A stretch of 64,000 nucleotides of DNA. It comes from Cognaticolwellia mytili (GTDB lineage Bacteria; Pseudomonadota; Gammaproteobacteria; Enterobacterales; Alteromonadaceae). The stretch is taken from contig NZ_NBOF01000002.1 in NCBI RefSeq assembly GCF_002104475.1, forward strand, positions 62,001 through 126,000. Direction: 5' to 3'. Under the pieces are notes generated by a model that had not been told where the DNA came from, did not search any database, and saw only the letters and a program-made list of their open reading frames with translations. Both the position numbers and the translations under genes were made by a program. Below, in pieces: positions 37,082 through 45,717 of the stretch; position 1 is the first letter of the stretch; every line of letters starts with the position of its first letter.

Positions 37082-37139
37082 AGCTCGCTTTTAAGGTAAT
37101 GAATAATTCCTATTTATTCGCTTAAAAGTGAGCTTTGCT

Positions 37140-37826
37140 ATGCCCTGCTACATTGAACTTAAAAATATCAGCCAGTCGTTTCAAACCAATGACACCAAGG
37201 TGACGTTATTTGAAGATCTCAATTTAACCATGTCGCGTGGCAAATCATACGCCATTACTGGTCCTTCCGGCGCAGGTAAATCAAGTTTACTGATGTTGAT
37301 ATCAGGCTTAGAGCAAGCAACATCGGGAATAGGAAGTTATGTCAATGGCGAACAAAAGCAGTCCTTATCTGAATTAAGAAGCGACATTGGCTTTATATTT
37401 CAGCAATTTCATTTACTACCAGAATTAACCGCACTCAATAACGTAGCCCTGCCACTAAAATTACGAGGCGATAAAACCGCGCTAGCAAAAGCCAAACATT
37501 GGCTAGAAAAAGTCGGTTTGCAACATCGCCTAGATCATAAACCTAGCGAGCTTAGTGGCGGCGAACAACAACGAGTCGCCATAGCACGTGCATTAGTGTT
37601 CGAACCTAAATTTATCTTCGCTGATGAACCTACGGGTAATTTAGACCAAAACAGTGCCAACGAAATCGCTGATATTCTTTTTACTTGCTGCCAAGAAAAC
37701 AACGCAGGCCTTGTGGTGGTTACTCACAGTGAAGCATTAGCTGAGCGAGCCCAGCACAGGTTTTCCTTAGCTGAAGGTCAGCTATGTCTGCAAGAAAACA
37801 AGCTATTAAAGGTGGCGTCATGTTAA
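37140..37826 (+). CDS. ABC transporter ATP-binding protein (LolD/MacB/YbbA type)
   Basis: 228 aa. Walker A is [12 protein letters not shown], the signature is [16 protein letters not shown] and Walker B is [12 protein letters not shown]. This is the ATPase subgroup that pairs with FtsX-like permeases (MacB, LolD, YbbA). The ATG at 37140 was preferred to a GTG at 37128 because an AAAAGTGAG element lies upstream of it. It overlaps the permease gene by 7 bases, so the two form one unit. The substrate is unknown; the pair most resembles YbbA-YbbP. Confidence 0.9.
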   Translation: MPCYIELKNISQSFQTNDTKVTLFEDLNLTMSRGKSYAITGPSGAGKSSLLMLISGLEQATSGIGSYVNGEQKQSLSELRSDIGFIFQQFHLLPELTALNNVALPLKLRGDKTALAKAKHWLEKVGLQHRLDHKPSELSGGEQQRVAIARALVFEPKFIFADEPTGNLDQNSANEIADILFTCCQENNAGLVVVTHSEALAERAQHRFSLAEGQLCLQENKLLKVASC

Positions 37827-40303
37827 TAAACAACAGCAAGCTGGCTTGGCATTTTTATCAACAAGAATATCGCTCACCTCACCAACGGTTATTGCGCTGG
37901 ACTCAAGGTATTTTACTGTTATTCATTATTACCTTAGGGCAAACAAGCGAGAGCATTCAAAGTTATTTAAACGACAACTTACAAAGCTTGTTAGGTGCTG
38001 ATGCGGTGCTAAGTCAAGCGACTGCCTTAACCTCTAAACAGCAAAACGAGCTGACAGCAATCACCAACAATCTTGTACAAATCCAAGAGGTAAAAACTAC
38101 GTTAACGCATGAGGAACAATGGCAACGCACCAAATTAAAAGCGGTTGACGCTCAATACCCATTGCAAGGTCAGCTACTCACCTCAACGTCATTAAACGAC
38201 AAAGAAACGGCTACTTTCTCTGGCCCTAAGCAAGGCCATATTTGGCTCGATGCCAGGTTACTGGCCGGCTTATCAATTAACATTGGGGATTACCTACAAA
38301 TCGCCAATCAAACGTTTTTAGTTGCACGGATATTACATCACGAACCCGACCGCTTGATGGAAGGCCATAACGTTGATATGCGGGCGATGATTAATAGCCG
38401 CGATATCACATCGCTAGGTTTTGCTCCCGATCTGATACATTACCGTTACCTAATCGCCGCTACTGATAGCCAAATTGAAACGCTGATAACATGGCAACAA
38501 GAAAACCTGCCAGCGGCGCAAGTGCACCATAAACAAGGGAATCACCCATTAGCCTTATTCTGGAAAAGAACCGAAAACTTTATGGGCTTGGCCTCTATTC
38601 TATTGTTCTTTATGGCAGCCATTGCCATTAACCAATTAACTCAAGTACATATCAAAAAAGATCAATATTTTTCCGCCATTTGTATGAGCCTTGGCGCAAC
38701 AAAAAGCACTGGCATTCAAGTATCAATGTTAAAGTGGTTATTTGGCCTGTTACTGATCATTCCTATTGTTTTAGCGCTTTCAGCAATAAGCCATTGGTTA
38801 ATCATTAACTGGATAAATGAAACATTTGCTGAATTAACTTGGCAGTGGCACCTAACATCAATGGCGAGCTCAATTTTAGCGGTGGCAATCATATTTGCTA
38901 TTTTCCATGCCCCTGTTTGGCTTTCTCTGCGCAATAACTCAGTGGCTAAACTATTTACTGGCAATCAAGGTGGCGTAAGTCATTGGCTAGGCAAACTGAG
39001 CAGTTTGGTGGTGCTAGCCGTAGTCGTTATAAGCTACTCAGACAATGCCTTATTAACCTTAATGATGATCACTGCCATCGCGTTTACTATCGTAATAATG
39101 ATTGTGATCAGCTGGAGCTCCCTAACACTTGGCGAAAAGCTCTGCCAAAATTTTTCGGGCTTAATACCATTTTCATTATTTATGATGAAACAACGTTTGG
39201 TCAGTAAAAGTACACAAATTTTGGGCGTCGGCTTATCTGCATTTTTACTATTATTCACCCTAATGTTGATGAAAGATTTAGGTGCGACGATGGCCTCATA
39301 CCAACGCCAGCACGACGGCAATATCATAGTTTCACAAGCCACCAAACCGCAAATGGACTTTATTGAACACTGGGCTGAGCAACATAGCATTGATATTCGC
39401 CAAGCTAAGCCATTTATGTACGCAAAACTAATTGCTGTTAACAAGCAATCATTAGCCGAATTGAGTAATAAACCTAGCGACAGTTTGGCAACGTTTAGCC
39501 GTGCTATTCGCTTACATTGGAGTGAAGCAGTACCAAAAAATAACGCTGTGGTTAATGGTCAATGGTGGCAAAACGATAGTCAAAACTGGCAACAAATATC
39601 GCTTGAAGAAGAAGTGATGACTGACTTAGGTTTAGCGCTTGGCGACTGGTTAACCTTTTTTATCGGCCAGCAACAAGTAGAATTGAAAATAGTGGCAAGT
39701 CACGTATTCAAGCCCGGTGCCGGCTCTATTACCTTTTGGGTGCAAATGCCACCTGCCGCACTTGCTCATATTCAGTCAGCACACTACAGCATGGCAAGTA
39801 TCGAATTAACGCAACAGCAACAAGCACTATTGCCCGCACTATGGCAAAAATTTCCGACCTTACGCATGGTGTCACTGAAAGAAGTCACCAAACGCTTTGA
39901 TAGCATGCTAGCAATGATCACCAAGGTGATCAGCGGTTTCTCATTAATGATCATTATACTAGCTAGTGTGGTTATTCTCGCCTCTATCAATGCTTTAGAA
40001 TCGCAAGAAAAGAAAAAAAACAGCATCATTATGAGCTTTGGCTTTACTCGAAAAACCTGTTTAAAACTCAACATTATTGAATGGTTAGTTACTGCAAACG
40101 TTACCGCTATTGGCGCTATTTTAGGGACTTATTTTGCAGGTGTGCTTATTTATCAATCGCAGTTCTCGCTGACCTATCAGCCTGACTTTATTTGGTTATT
40201 CGCAACCTTAGCGATCATTTTATCTGTCGTTACCAGCCTAGGTATTTATGCCAGCAGGCACAGCTTGCAAAGCTCGGTTAAACAACTTATGTCTGATACC
40301 TAA
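37820..40303 (+). CDS. ABC transporter permease with two FtsX-like domains (YbbP-like)
   Basis: 827 aa from the ATG at 37820, which has AAAGGTGG upstream and overlaps the ATPase stop. It has about ten membrane helices in two FtsX-type blocks (about 245-450 and 700-820), a periplasmic domain after helix 1 and another between the blocks. This layout matches mechanotransmission-type permeases, which work on periplasmic or membrane substrates and not as classical importers. No lipoprotein or membrane-fusion partner gene is adjacent. Confidence 0.85.
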   Translation: MLINNSKLAWHFYQQEYRSPHQRLLRWTQGILLLFIITLGQTSESIQSYLNDNLQSLLGADAVLSQATALTSKQQNELTAITNNLVQIQEVKTTLTHEEQWQRTKLKAVDAQYPLQGQLLTSTSLNDKETATFSGPKQGHIWLDARLLAGLSINIGDYLQIANQTFLVARILHHEPDRLMEGHNVDMRAMINSRDITSLGFAPDLIHYRYLIAATDSQIETLITWQQENLPAAQVHHKQGNHPLALFWKRTENFMGLASILLFFMAAIAINQLTQVHIKKDQYFSAICMSLGATKSTGIQVSMLKWLFGLLLIIPIVLALSAISHWLIINWINETFAELTWQWHLTSMASSILAVAIIFAIFHAPVWLSLRNNSVAKLFTGNQGGVSHWLGKLSSLVVLAVVVISYSDNALLTLMMITAIAFTIVIMIVISWSSLTLGEKLCQNFSGLIPFSLFMMKQRLVSKSTQILGVGLSAFLLLFTLMLMKDLGATMASYQRQHDGNIIVSQATKPQMDFIEHWAEQHSIDIRQAKPFMYAKLIAVNKQSLAELSNKPSDSLATFSRAIRLHWSEAVPKNNAVVNGQWWQNDSQNWQQISLEEEVMTDLGLALGDWLTFFIGQQQVELKIVASHVFKPGAGSITFWVQMPPAALAHIQSAHYSMASIELTQQQQALLPALWQKFPTLRMVSLKEVTKRFDSMLAMITKVISGFSLMIIILASVVILASINALESQEKKKNSIIMSFGFTRKTCLKLNIIEWLVTANVTAIGAILGTYFAGVLIYQSQFSLTYQPDFIWLFATLAIILSVVTSLGIYASRHSLQSSVKQLMSDT

Positions 40304-40332
40304 GACCTAACACTTAACACTTAGATTTAATA

Positions 40333-40350
40333 TTTCACATCCGTTTCACA
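40333..40350 (+). promoter_or_regulatory. TTTCACA direct repeat, 11-bp phase, upstream of DJ-1-like gene
   Basis: TTTCACA at 40333-40339 and at 40344-40350, the same spacing as the copy at 37064. It is 42 bases before the start codon, so a regulator bound here would contact RNA polymerase near the promoter. Confidence 0.6.
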
Positions 40351-40391
40351 GCAAGCTTGGCACTATTGCAGTAAATGCTAGGAGCAAATTA

Positions 40392-41531
40392 ATGAGAACT
40401 ACAATGAACATATGCAAACAAGCAATAAAACAATTTATCGCCCTATTCATGCTAATTACCATATCGATACAGGTAAACGCAGCAACCGACACTAAGAAAG
40501 TCGTGATGATTGTCAGTGGTTACGGCCAACAACAAGGCGAAGAACAACCGGGCTATGAATTTGACGAATTCTCTAAAGCTTATGCCGTATTCAAAGCCAA
40601 TGGGATAACTGTTGATGTTGCCAGCCCTAACGGCGGCAAGGTCGAAGCAGATAAATACGATGCTAAAAAATCATACAATGCTAGCATATTGGCAGACCAA
40701 GCAATTATGGCAAAGTTAAACAATACCTTGTCTACTGCCACATTAAACGCCAAAGCCTATGACGCAATATTTATTGTTGGTGGTAAAGGCGCAATGTTTG
40801 ATTTACCTAAAGATGAAGCACTTAAAACCATCATTGCCGATATTTATCAGCAACAAGGCACAGTCGCCGCGGTATGCCATGGCCCTGCAGCTTTGGTTGA
40901 TGTAAAACTAAAAGACGGCAGTTATTTAGTCGCCAATAAAGCGGTGAATGGCTTTACCAATAAAGAAGAAAAATTGTTTGGTAAAAAATGGCTGAGCAAA
41001 TTCGAGTTTATGCTAGAAGATAAATTAACTGAGCGTGGCGCGCACTTCCAATCAAGCGACATTATGTTAAGCCATGTCGCGGTTGATGAGCGATTAATTA
41101 CCGGCCAAAATCCTACATCAACCGTTGATGTTGCAACAGCGTTAGTAAAAACGCTCGGCTTAGTACCTGTTTCTCAAACAAAAGATATTGAAGATAACAC
41201 CATGGCAGTTATCGCGAAGTTTTTAGCTGGCGATACATCAGCGGTGCAAGTATTAACGGATAACGTAGAGCAATATCATATTGCCTTAGCGGGCATGTAC
41301 GGCTTTTACTATTTAAAAACCGCTGAAAGCAATCACGATTTTGAACAAGCGCTTACCCTAATGACCATCGCACAAAAAACAATTAACAGCCCAATGTTAG
41401 ATATGACAATTGCGAAAACACAACATAAACTAGGTAAAAACCAAGCGGCCGAAAATACCTTAAAGCAATTGTTAGTATCAAAACCTGATCACAAGCCCGC
41501 ATTAGAGATGTTAAAAAGCTTATCTTTATAA
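40392..41531 (+). CDS. Secreted DJ-1/PfpI-type protein with C-terminal TPR-like tail
   Basis: 379 aa. A signal peptide (about 1-30, ending QVNA) directs it to the periplasm. The DJ-1/PfpI domain (about 35-250) has the nucleophile elbow AAVCHGPAAL with Cys162 and an upstream Glu in the PGYEFDEFSKAY region. The last 110 residues are helical and include one TPR-like motif near the end. Secretion and the added tail are unusual for Hsp31/DJ-1 relatives. The ATG has AGGAG 8 bases upstream. The activity (glyoxalase, chaperone or peptidase) is not predictable. Confidence 0.82.
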   Translation: MRTTMNICKQAIKQFIALFMLITISIQVNAATDTKKVVMIVSGYGQQQGEEQPGYEFDEFSKAYAVFKANGITVDVASPNGGKVEADKYDAKKSYNASILADQAIMAKLNNTLSTATLNAKAYDAIFIVGGKGAMFDLPKDEALKTIIADIYQQQGTVAAVCHGPAALVDVKLKDGSYLVANKAVNGFTNKEEKLFGKKWLSKFEFMLEDKLTERGAHFQSSDIMLSHVAVDERLITGQNPTSTVDVATALVKTLGLVPVSQTKDIEDNTMAVIAKFLAGDTSAVQVLTDNVEQYHIALAGMYGFYYLKTAESNHDFEQALTLMTIAQKTINSPMLDMTIAKTQHKLGKNQAAENTLKQLLVSKPDHKPALEMLKSLSL

Positions 41532-41578
41532 TAAATTAGCACGTAAGTTAACCATTCTTTAAAGTAAAGTTTGAACTA

Positions 41579-41612
41579 AAGCACTGCTAGCAAACACAGT
41601 GCTTAGTTTTAT
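41579..41612 (+). terminator. Possible terminator/attenuator before the two-component genes
   Basis: 8-bp arms (41579-41586 and 41597-41604) with a 10-base loop and a T-rich 3' side. Only 20-50 bases separate it from the regulator gene, so read-through is plausible. Confidence 0.5.
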
Positions 41613-41631
41613 CATATATTGAGTAAGGCAT

Positions 41632-42333
41632 ATGAAAGATCAATCTACAGCACTTAATGTTCTCGTCGTTGAAGACCAACAAAGTATTGCCCGCAATATT
41701 TCTGATTACATGGAAGCCAAAGGTCACCGCTTTGACTTTGCCAGCCAAGGCCAACAAGGGCTCGACTTAGCACTTGAACATCATTTTGACTTAATTATTT
41801 TAGATCTTAACCTACCCAAAATGGACGGACTTGAGGTATGTGAGCAAATACGAAAACACGCTAATCGCCATATTCCTATTTTAATGCTCACCGCTCGCGA
41901 TAGTATCGACGATAAAGTCTCTGGCTTTACCGCAGGCGCTGACGACTACCTCACCAAACCCTTTTCATTGCAAGAGTTAGAAGTACGATGCCTAGCATTA
42001 TCAAGACGCCACTTATTGCAAACATCTGATGTTTTAACTATTGGCCCGTTAGCCATTGATAGACAAAAAAAACAGGTTTCTAGAAACAATAAGCTGCTAG
42101 ACTTACACGCCATGGGCGTACGCATATTAACGCTTTTAGCAGAAGCTTATCCGCAAGTAGTCACTCGTAGCACCTTAACGCAAAAAATTTGGGGTGATGA
42201 CCCTACTGAGTCTGACGCAATGCGCTCGCATATTTACCAACTACGTAACGTTTTAGACAAGCCATTCAACTATCCAATATTAAAAACCGTACATGGCGTT
42301 GGCTTTACCTTAGAGGTTAAAAATGAAGAATAA
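41632..42333 (+). CDS. OmpR-family response regulator
   Basis: 233 aa. The receiver domain has the phospho-acceptor Asp58 in LIILDLNLPKMDG, Thr87 in MLTARD and Lys109 in TKPF. A winged-helix DNA-binding domain (about 135-230) ends with HGVGFTLEV. It overlaps the sensor kinase gene by 11 bases. OmpR-type regulators bind tandem sites with 11-bp phase, which matches the TTTCACA repeats at 37064 and 40333; that link is inferred. Confidence 0.95.
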   Translation: MKDQSTALNVLVVEDQQSIARNISDYMEAKGHRFDFASQGQQGLDLALEHHFDLIILDLNLPKMDGLEVCEQIRKHANRHIPILMLTARDSIDDKVSGFTAGADDYLTKPFSLQELEVRCLALSRRHLLQTSDVLTIGPLAIDRQKKQVSRNNKLLDLHAMGVRILTLLAEAYPQVVTRSTLTQKIWGDDPTESDAMRSHIYQLRNVLDKPFNYPILKTVHGVGFTLEVKNEE

Positions 42334-43600
42334 CACCGGAAAACCTCACAGTTTAAGCCGACGTATTGTCACGCAATTTTGTATTTTCACTTTATTCCTT
42401 TCGACTTTTTATGGCTGTTTCTGTTTTATATTTTTGTACATTTTAGAAGACAACTTTATTGAGCGTGAAGTTGGACAAGAAGCCGACTATTTAATTGCTC
42501 ATTATCAGAAAACAGATCAATGGCCAGCCCCGCGCAGCTCACATATGTCATTGCACTTTTCAAAAAGTGACTTACCTGATGACTTAAACCAACAACTTAC
42601 CGACGAACCACAAAGAAATGAATTCTATGGTTTTGACGGTAGGCATTACCATCTGCTGAATTTATCAAAGCACGATAGCGTTTATTTGGTTGCTGAAGTT
42701 AGTCAAAAGCTTTTAGTACGCCCTATCAGAAGCGGTATAGTGGCATTTTTCTTAGTTTGTACAGGCATATTAACGCTGGTAGCTTTTTTTATTGCTTGGA
42801 TGCTAGGCCGCAAAACCGCAACACCACTTAAGCGCTTAGCTGACTTAGTTGACGGTGTCGCACCCGAAAATATCCCCAGCACTTTCGCCCATAACTTTCC
42901 CAACAACGAAATAGGCGTGTTAGCGCGAACGCTTGAAAACTCCATGCAACAAATTAGCAAAGCACTCGAGCGCGAAAAATGCTTTACCCGTGATACCAGT
43001 CACGAATTGCGAACCCCTGTCGCGATTGTCAAAAATGCTGTTGAGGTGTACCACAGTAAAAATACCGATAATGATGACAATCAGCAATTAATCAGCCGCA
43101 TTTCTGACGCCGCTATGCAAATGGAGCAAACGGTAAACACGCTATTAATGCTCGCTAGAGAAGAACATAACAGCGACGAAAAAACACAAGTTCAACTGTT
43201 GCCATTGGTTGAACAATCGATATTAGATCATAGCTATATACTTAACGACAAAGCGGTTGAAGTTGATGTATCAAACAACTGTAATACCCAAGTACACGCG
43301 CTATCAGGCATGTTAAAAGTGTTACTTGATAACTTGCTCAGTAACGCTTTTCAATACACTAACCTTGGCGAAGTTAAGGTTGATTTTATCGATAATCAGT
43401 TAATCATCAGCGATACTGGCCCAGGTATAGAGGAAGGTATTTCTTCGCTTGTTACCGCGCCAGCAGTCAAAGGGAGCCAAAGCACCGGCTATGGGTTTGG
43501 TTTATCCATCGTAAAACGTTTATGCGAACATCAAGGCTGGCAACTCACGGTTGAAAGTAACAAAGGTACGGTTGTTTCTGTGTTATTTTCAGTAAAATAA
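42323..43600 (+). CDS. Sensor histidine kinase
   Basis: 425 aa. Two membrane helices (about 18-41 and 138-160) flank a periplasmic domain of about 95 residues. A HAMP region (about 162-215) is followed by the H-box with His227 in DTSHELRTPVAI, the N-box DNLLSNAFQYTN, and G-boxes ISDTGPGIEEG and GYGFGLSIV. It is the cognate kinase of the overlapping regulator. The periplasmic domain is not one I recognise, so the signal is unknown. Confidence 0.94.
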   Translation: MKNNTGKPHSLSRRIVTQFCIFTLFLSTFYGCFCFIFLYILEDNFIEREVGQEADYLIAHYQKTDQWPAPRSSHMSLHFSKSDLPDDLNQQLTDEPQRNEFYGFDGRHYHLLNLSKHDSVYLVAEVSQKLLVRPIRSGIVAFFLVCTGILTLVAFFIAWMLGRKTATPLKRLADLVDGVAPENIPSTFAHNFPNNEIGVLARTLENSMQQISKALEREKCFTRDTSHELRTPVAIVKNAVEVYHSKNTDNDDNQQLISRISDAAMQMEQTVNTLLMLAREEHNSDEKTQVQLLPLVEQSILDHSYILNDKAVEVDVSNNCNTQVHALSGMLKVLLDNLLSNAFQYTNLGEVKVDFIDNQLIISDTGPGIEEGISSLVTAPAVKGSQSTGYGFGLSIVKRLCEHQGWQLTVESNKGTVVSVLFSVK

Positions 43601-43708
43601 AACTAGAAAAGCAATCTACTAGGCAATAAATCGCTCTGCCCTCTTTCGCTGCAGCATTTGAAGCGTTATTATCGCCGCTTAATTTCAATCGCATATTGTT
43701 AAGTGTTT

Positions 43709-44020
43709 ATGAAAATTGTTGCAGGCTTTTGGTATACCTTAGTATTTGTTGTATTGGCGATAGGCTTCTTAACTGGTACAGTTCAGCAATACTATTATGT
43801 CGGTGGCTGGACCAACGCGCCATTGTTGGCAAAAATTGGTATTCCGCTAACATTCATTACTTTCATTGGTTTTTGGATAATGATGTTGGAAGACTTTATT
43901 GAAAACAAAACTAAACAGCACCGCGTGTTGATTGGCCTGAGTTTGTTTTTTCTGCATTGGATAGCGATTTTGGTGTACTTTTGGGCGGTGGTTTATCGCC
44001 GAGAAAATCAAGGAAACTAA
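43709..44020 (+). CDS. Small three-helix membrane protein, unknown
   Basis: 103 aa, unrecognised. Three hydrophobic helices lie at about 8-26, 45-62 and 74-95, with a short charged loop DFIENKTKQHR between the second and third and an RRENQGN tail. The ATG at 43709 was preferred to a GTG at 43703. It follows the sensor kinase by 108 bases on the same strand and could be co-transcribed. No family motif was recognised. Confidence 0.6.
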   Translation: MKIVAGFWYTLVFVVLAIGFLTGTVQQYYYVGGWTNAPLLAKIGIPLTFITFIGFWIMMLEDFIENKTKQHRVLIGLSLFFLHWIAILVYFWAVVYRRENQGN

Positions 44021-44282
44021 GACTAATTGGCTTCTAAATAAATATTAATCCAAGCACTTCAATTAACCGGAACACTCGTTCTAAATCGAATAATGCTAGC
44101 CTTTGCACTAGGCTAAGTTCACCATTTTTTTAATTCAGTGGTTTATGGCCCCCAAGAAAACAACAAATCAGTTGAGTGGATACACCGTATTATCATTTTA
44201 TTTCCCGCGGTGTTCGGCGAGCTTTTTCATTGTCATTTGCTATGATAAATGTGTCACTCGAAACCCATAGAGAATCTAAAAA

Positions 44283-44636
44283 ATGAATTATGTTGATGGA
44301 TTTGTTTTAGCTGTTCCAACTGATAAAAAAGAAGCTTATATAAAACATGCAAATGAGGCGGCTGAGGTATTTAAAGAGTATGGAGCGCTTTCACTTGTCG
44401 ATTGTTGGGGCGATGACGTGCCAGCAGGAGAAGTAACATCATTTCCGATGGCGGTGAAATGTGAGCCTCATGAAACAGTTTGCTTTTCTTGGCTTACATG
44501 GCCGTCCAAAAAAGTTCGAGATGAAAACATGGAAAAAATCATGGACGATCCTAGAATGCGGCCAGACAATAATCCGATGCCGTTTGATGGAAGGAGAATG
44601 ATTTTTGGTGGCTTTGAAGTTATTGTAGATAAATGA
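44283..44636 (+). CDS. DUF1428 family protein
   Basis: 117 aa with the family features MNYVDGFVLAVPTDKKEAY, VDCWGDDVPAGEVTSFPMAV and PFDGRRMIFGGFEVIV. This matches DUF1428 (E. coli YbaA relatives), a dimeric alpha/beta-barrel fold with no proven function. The protein is cytoplasmic and the gene monocistronic. Its 262-base upstream interval contains only a fragment of open frame (see rejected items). Confidence 0.9.
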   Translation: MNYVDGFVLAVPTDKKEAYIKHANEAAEVFKEYGALSLVDCWGDDVPAGEVTSFPMAVKCEPHETVCFSWLTWPSKKVRDENMEKIMDDPRMRPDNNPMPFDGRRMIFGGFEVIVDK

Positions 44637-44697
44637 CGCAAAAAACACTTACTAGCAATTCAAACTAAACAATGTTCTGCCCTTAGTTTTAATGGGC

Positions 44698-44721
44698 ACC
44701 TCCTCATCACTATGAGGAGGT
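44698..44721. terminator. Possible terminator between DUF1428 and secreted-protein genes
   Basis: 10-bp perfect arms (44698-44707 and 44712-44721) with a CACT loop. T-tracts are weak on both sides, so it may serve as a processing stem and not a strong terminator. Confidence 0.5.
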
Positions 44722-44800
44722 TAAACTTCCAAGTATTATAGTCAATATAGCAAACTAGTACCAGCAAGAGCCGTCACCTAACCTGAAACCTGTGCTGTTA

Positions 44801-45532
44801 TCACTCTACAAGTGTCTGGTACTGATAATCAGAGTACGTATCTTTAGACACTTCATCTATCTCAACAAAATAAGCGAACGTGCCTTTCATTTCTAAGGTG
44901 TGTTCGCGAAATAAAATCGCATCATCAATATTGATAAAATTAAAAGTTAATGAAAATTCATTAATAGCTGCGCTAAACATGGGTGAAAATTCAGCGTTGT
45001 TAGTGATGGTAATAGTTTCAATAAATGCGTCTTGTTTGTTGTACGACAATAAGCCGTCTAGCTTTTCCTTAGTGTCGTCACCAAACTGACTTAAGGTAAC
45101 TTGAAAGCTCATTTCTATATGAGTAGCACTTTCGCTTTGGTAACGAAGTGACTCTAGGTTAATTATTTCCCTAAACTTCACTGAATAGCTTTTATCACTT
45201 TGTTTTTTATTGGCACGTTTACGCTTAGCTTTTATAAATTTCTTCTGTTGTTTTGTTGTTGGCTCGTTACCGTTTATACGCATCAGCGACCATTGCTTGT
45301 TAACGTCATGCCATGGGGTGAACTGTTCAAGGCTACTGGTTATGTCGCCCTCTTCATTCTCAAAGCGGTCAACCTGAAAGGCCCACTGTTTCCTGTCAGT
45401 TTGCTCAAACTTAATAATCGCCTGATGTACTTTTTGTTTAAGTGATGTTTGATCCTTGATCTCGATGTTTGCTGCATTCGAGCCAAAAACCACTCCCAAG
45501 CAAGCCAACACTAGCCAATAGCGATACGCCAT
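44801..45532 (-). CDS. Secreted protein of unknown function
   Basis: 243 aa with a signal peptide (about 1-20, ending SNA). The mature part is beta-rich, with a basic stretch KQQKKFIKAKRKRANKKQ near residues 93-110. It is unrecognised. It lies downstream of the TonB receptor/lipoprotein pair on the same strand, but a terminator between them suggests a separate transcript. Base composition is like its neighbours. Confidence 0.6.
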   Translation of the reverse strand: MAYRYWLVLACLGVVFGSNAANIEIKDQTSLKQKVHQAIIKFEQTDRKQWAFQVDRFENEEGDITSSLEQFTPWHDVNKQWSLMRINGNEPTTKQQKKFIKAKRKRANKKQSDKSYSVKFREIINLESLRYQSESATHIEMSFQVTLSQFGDDTKEKLDGLLSYNKQDAFIETITITNNAEFSPMFSAAINEFSLTFNFINIDDAILFREHTLEMKGTFAYFVEIDEVSKDTYSDYQYQTLVE

Positions 45533-45628
45533 AACATTCTCTTTTAAGATATTTGATTAATCGGTATTTTATCTTTGAACTTGTGAAATATTCGTGAAAA
45601 ACTTTAGGACGAGACAGTAAAATAATTG

Positions 45629-45660
45629 AAAAAGCCAATGAGCGTCCTCATTGGCTTTTT
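45629..45660 (-). terminator. Terminator of TonB receptor operon
   Basis: 14-bp perfect arms (45629-45642 and 45647-45660), CGTC loop, flanking A- and T-tracts, 58 bases past the receptor stop. Confidence 0.9.
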
Positions 45661-45717
45661 AGTTTTTAACCCGCCTAAGTTCAATTTAATTCAGTAAACT
45701 TAGCTGTATTCGTTTAA

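Noticed and set aside
39034-39444. A 136-codon minus-strand frame inside the permease gene.
   Set aside because: The permease on the plus strand is continuous with FtsX-like features; the antisense frame has no supporting motif.
44100-44262. A short open stretch upstream of the DUF1428 gene that reads like a membrane-protein fragment in two frames.
   Set aside because: It has no start codon with a ribosome-binding site, it is under 55 codons, and I could not assign it to a family. It may be a gene remnant, but the evidence is too thin.
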